The notes under the pieces are model-generated. The model worked only from the letters and a program-made list of their open reading frames with translations, was not told where the DNA came from and made no database searches. From Archegozetes longisetosus (Eukaryota; Arthropoda; Arachnida; Sarcoptiformes; Trhypochthoniidae): 64,000 nucleotides of DNA. This document shows positions 60,239 to 64,000 of the stretch, piece after piece. Where the stretch lies: assembly GCA_018873245.2 (NCBI GenBank), contig JAEMBT020000002.1, positions 744,001 through 808,000 of the forward strand, in the 5' to 3' direction. Made by a program: the position numbers and the translations under genes. Numbering within the stretch: the first letter of the stretch is position 1; every line of letters starts with the position of its first letter.

Positions 60239-60510
60239 ACTCTTCTCTTGAGAAGTTGTATTTTGTGTGGTTTAGAATTAAAATACTTTACTATTGTAAA
60301 AAGATGAGCAAAAATAGACTGTATGACAAACACTCGGTAATAAACAGGATTTCCAAAGATTTAATAGGTGACCAAAAATTGGTTCTAACATCATTGATAA
60401 ATTTCAAATATATTCCTTCATTTAAGGAACAGATGAATTTAAGTTTTAAAGTGGTCAAAAGTTTTTTCTTTCATTTTATTTCGATATATTAAAAATCCAC
60501 TTTCCAGAGC
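60239..60510 (+). repeat. Dispersed repeat, copy 1
   Basis: Similar over about 270 bp to 63733-64000 (shared starts CTCTTGAGAAGTT, ATGAGCAAAAA, ACTTAATAGGT-like, ending near TCCACTTTCC). A 62-codon frame from 60304 (MSKNRLYDKHSVINRISKDL) is open here and broken in the other copy. No family was recognised. Possibly a fragment of a larger transposon. Confidence 0.6.
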
Positions 60511-61382
60511 AGTAGTGGGTCTGAAATTATTTTTTCAATAAAGACTTCTATCAATATATGGTTTATATCTTGTTAAGAAATTTTTATTGAGTTAAAATTT
60601 TTGAACGTATAGTTTTCCACTATTGTGTTTCAATAGATTTTGATATAATATGACTGACAAATTTAAGCCTGAATTCGATGCTCAGACTAAGCCTTAAGCA
60701 AAACTATGTAATCAATTTATATTATCAAGAGCTATATATTCGTTATAACATCGAACAAAAATCTATTGAATAACATAAATGTTGTCTTTGTTAACAAAAA
60801 TTCTAACATCTTTTAATACTTAGACCATAACTTCTAGTTCTATAAGGTTAGTCAACAAGTTGTCGATCTCTAATGTATTGCAGTCAATGGATTATAAGCC
60901 GATAACCTATTGACTGACCTGATAGTAATAGTATTTTATCTTAAGTTTTCGTCCTAAATTTTAAAATGTTAGTAAAAGAAGAAGGTTGGTGATCTTTGTT
61001 ATCATTGAAAATTCTTTTTACTAAATAAAATCTAGACCAATGAAAGGCTGCTAATTTTCCTGGTGTTATTATGTCATTTAAATCATTGGTATTTAACTTC
61101 TTCAATTAAAACTAATTTTGCTAAAAATTCATTTTTGAATACGTATGCATACAATTGCAAAGTTTAAAAGGATTCATAGATTATAAATAAAAATGAATAA
61201 CTTAATATCTGAGCTTTATTCAAAAGAGACTGAAATTAATGCTATTAAAAATCCTTATTGAAACTAGCTATATCTTTTATTCTAAAGTAAATAGCGCTCG
61301 CAAAGTAGTATTGTTGATATTCTAATTTGATACGACGCCGGATTGCCGCAAGTAGAGGGTCGATTTAACAAAATCAGAAGCT
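60511..61382. other. Intergenic
   Basis: AT-rich, nothing recognised. Confidence 0.35.
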
Positions 61383-61540
61383 AGAAGAGATTCTTTTATC
61401 TTTGGGCGACTATTGCGCAATGCGTTGACTATCTTTCTAAAGTTGTTTTCTTCAACATATGCGCTAAGTATTCATTTTTTGACTAACTATTATATACTCG
61501 GGTTAACTCTAATCGCCCAAAGATATAAAAACCTCTTTTG
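61383..61540. mobile_element. Small MITE, 158 bp
   Basis: AGAAGAGATTCTTTTATCTT followed by TGGGCGA at the left is matched by an inverted copy at the right (complement CAAAAGAGGTTTTTATATCT then TTGGGCGA), about 22 of 28 bases. Non-coding interior. No target duplication was identified. Confidence 0.6.
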
Positions 61541-61611
61541 AAGCATACCCTCTAAGTACACTTTGACACAAAATTTCATTAAAATATACAGTACATTGTG
61601 GTTTTACAGAT

Positions 61612-61835
61612 GAACAAATCTGATCGTGAAGAGCTCGCAAAATCTGTTGTACGTTTTTATAAAGATTACAATAGGGACAAACCTAGTACCTGGTTGCACT
61701 CATATGTGAAGGATATCAGCTGCCGGATAGTCAACAAGTATTAATGAACAAGAGAGCTCATCACGAAGTTCCCGCTAGATGGGATTCCGAGGACAGGCCA
61801 GTGCTAACTGTACAAACCTTCATATAAACTGATCT
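61612..61835 (+). mobile_element. mariner-like N-terminal fragment
   Basis: MNKSDREELAKSVVRFYKDY from 61611 resembles the helix-turn-helix start of the element at 6197-7145 (MARQENEALAKRVSHFYEH). The frame stops after IVNKY and continues out of frame as LITKFPLDGIPRTGQ. No catalytic part. Confidence 0.6.
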
Positions 61836-63732
61836 ATCAGATCCAACATTTACAAAAGAGAAGTGATCGTACAGCGCCTGAGCGCCCCTTATTATTTCAT
61901 TAACTCGTATAACTTGACTGATGAAAGAAGAGTATTCAATATGAATTTAGGTCTCAGACATTTAAAACTTTGTATTCGTTTCGATCCAACGAAATCGATA
62001 TCTGTGTCGAGATCGCAGGAATCGATAAGACTATTTTACTATTTTTCATTAAACTACTTAATAAAACGCTATCGTTTGCAATGACGAAGAAATAAACGTT
62101 TCATAAAGATGATTAGTGAAAAAGAGTTTTCTTCATTTGTTCAATATGTTAACTTGTGAGTTTACTTTTTATTAATTTTTTATCTAATCAGTTATAGAAT
62201 TAAGGCTACAGTTAATTTATTCATCTTTCGTGTTATAATTAGAGATCCCATTAAGCTGGTTTCATTTTTGTCTAAAACTAACGTATTTAATTGGTTTAAA
62301 AATCTTTACTAAAAGGCAGGCTTAGTTTGGTTTTATGATTAAAAGCTAGTTTATAAAACATTATAATGCGCGTTGAAACTCAAATCATGATGCAACTTAA
62401 CCCAATCCTCAACTGGTGATTTCTTACTTCTTATGAATATTACGAGCAAATCATTATAAAATTAATGTTTAGTTAATATTTATCACAGATTAGGAAATAA
62501 TTTAACAAATAATTTAGCTCACTAAGCAATTTAATAATGATTCTTACAGACAAAGATAGCTCAGAATGAACGAATAGCTTATTCTCAAAAACCTTCTCGG
62601 CAAATCTCAAAGTGGTTTTATGAATTTAGCTTTTTTAAATCAAATTTACCACTTAGAAAAATTGGTGTCTCTAATTAGTCAAAGAGAGTTAACCCGCTTA
62701 ACTGGGATCTCTATTTATAAATAAATGATGAAGAAAGTTATTTGAAGATTAAAATTTTATTTTCAAATTTATATACAAATTGCAGTTTTCTTTATCAACT
62801 TTTCCCAAAACATAGGTGAACCGCTTGTTATTAGTTTGATTTTTTTTTTAATGTAATTATAACTTTTGAAACAAATTATCAATGAACAAGAAGATTTAAG
62901 GTGAAATAATCCGATTATCGAGGATTGGAAAGAAACTTTTTCTAAGAATAGTTCTTCTCTATCGCCCGTTGCATCTACTTTTGCTGACGAGTTGAGAGAC
63001 ATGTTGTGATTAGCGTTTCAAATATGCCGAAATGGCCGGTACAGCACCGAAATCCATTTCTCAGTTTCGGATGGATGAAAGCGTTATTCATTGACATTGA
63101 AATATCCCTGAATAGAGTTCACGATACCTTTGGGGAATTTTTTTTATAAAAATATGAATAAAAGAGTGAATATATATTAATATTATCTAACTCATATAAT
63201 AGTTTAAACTTTTAATACTATAGGTTTAACATAAGTTGTCAAAAGCTGTAACAGAATCACGAAAAACTTTAACGACAATTATGTAATGGCTTCGAAACTT
63301 TTGTAGTAAATACTGTAATAATCAATTAATTAGGGTCTCAAATAAAATACAATATCAACAAAAAACTAGTAATCTTTCGATAAAAGTGCACAAACCTCAG
63401 TTAGGTTCTATCGAAAATCTTTTGTCCCGAACAAAATTGAGGGATATGTCATAACGTAAAGGAATCACACACGAAAGATCTGGAAACGCTGCTCATAGGG
63501 TTCTGTCGGATGATTGATTTATTTTTATTTAAGTGTATTTATTGCCTTCATTTTTTAACGTTTTGCTTGAGTTCGACTGAGAATCACGACTCTTGGCAGC
63601 ATTTTCATGACTTCACGATAAAGAAAACTATTGAACGAACAAAAATTTATTTAAACTTAAAATTTAATGAATTCAAAATAAGTTGAATATTACAAAATCT
63701 CTCCGTTTCTTACTACTAGAGAATGAAAGTTC
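61836..63732. other. Intergenic
   Basis: No gene was recognised. The 77-codon minus frame at 63002-62769 has no known domain. Confidence 0.35.
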
Positions 63733-64000
63733 ATTCACTATTCTCTTGAGAAGTTATATTTTTTGATTGTTCAAAAGTAAAGTACTCCATAATAATAACA
63801 AATGAGCAAAAAAGTAGACAGTATGACAAAATTTTGACAATAGAATATCGAAAAACTTAATAGGTAACCAATAATTAATTCTAATGTTATTGATTAATTC
63901 TAGGTACGTTTCTTCACGCATGACATAGGCGAACCTTAGTGCGAAGGCGACCAAAAATGTTTCTCTCATTTTCCTCCAATATGTTGAAAGTCCAGTTTCC
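63733..64000 (+). repeat. Dispersed repeat, copy 2
   Basis: Degenerate copy of 60239-60510 in the same orientation, running to the window edge. The corresponding reading frame has several stops (fragments RISKNLIGNQ and FLQYVESPV remain). Confidence 0.6.

Overview
The window is AT-rich eukaryotic nuclear DNA, most likely from an arthropod. The genes are split by small GT-AG introns, lie far apart, and are interspersed with hAT, Tc1/mariner, pogo-like and LINE remnants. Gustatory-receptor-like seven-helix proteins, a juvenile-hormone-type epoxide hydrolase, a macin-like peptide and a family of secreted 12-cysteine proteins resembling arthropod DUF1397/27-kDa hemolymph glycoproteins suggest a chelicerate, perhaps an acariform mite. 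The lineage is inference. All exon models come from reading splice signals and frames by eye, without transcripts.

Layout. 0.4-9 kb: transposon-rich flank with three hAT-type elements that keep perfect 8-bp target duplications, one Tc1/mariner remnant, one pogo-like remnant and a single-exon gustatory receptor (minus strand). 13.6-21.1 kb: the first member of the 12-cysteine family, a second gustatory receptor (plus strand) and a broken third copy. 21.9-24.3 kb: a complete three-exon epoxide hydrolase. 28.2-50.7 kb: the core of the window, four more intact 12-cysteine genes and one decayed copy, all on the minus strand. A macin-like antimicrobial peptide gene and its pseudogene sit between the last two members. 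Every intact member has a phase-2 intron after exon 1 and another at a conserved Cys-Cys junction. Intron 2 has repeatedly received transposons. Most members, and the macin gene, have a TATA box a short distance upstream. 52.0-57.8 kb: a GH35 beta-galactosidase locus. One copy has all seven exons but carries a one-base frameshift. The neighbouring copy is divided into two separately open genes, each with its own signal-peptide exon: the N-terminal half holds the acid/base Glu and the C-terminal half the nucleophile Glu. 58-64 kb: a Tc1/mariner remnant, a MITE, a second mariner fragment and a pair of related repeats.

The protein genes look like a secreted/digestive/defence and chemosensory set: secreted cysteine-rich proteins, an antimicrobial peptide, secreted glycosidases, a microsomal hydrolase and receptors. 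Nothing indicates an operon or shared pathway. The main signals are local tandem duplication, TATA-driven expression and heavy activity of small DNA transposons.
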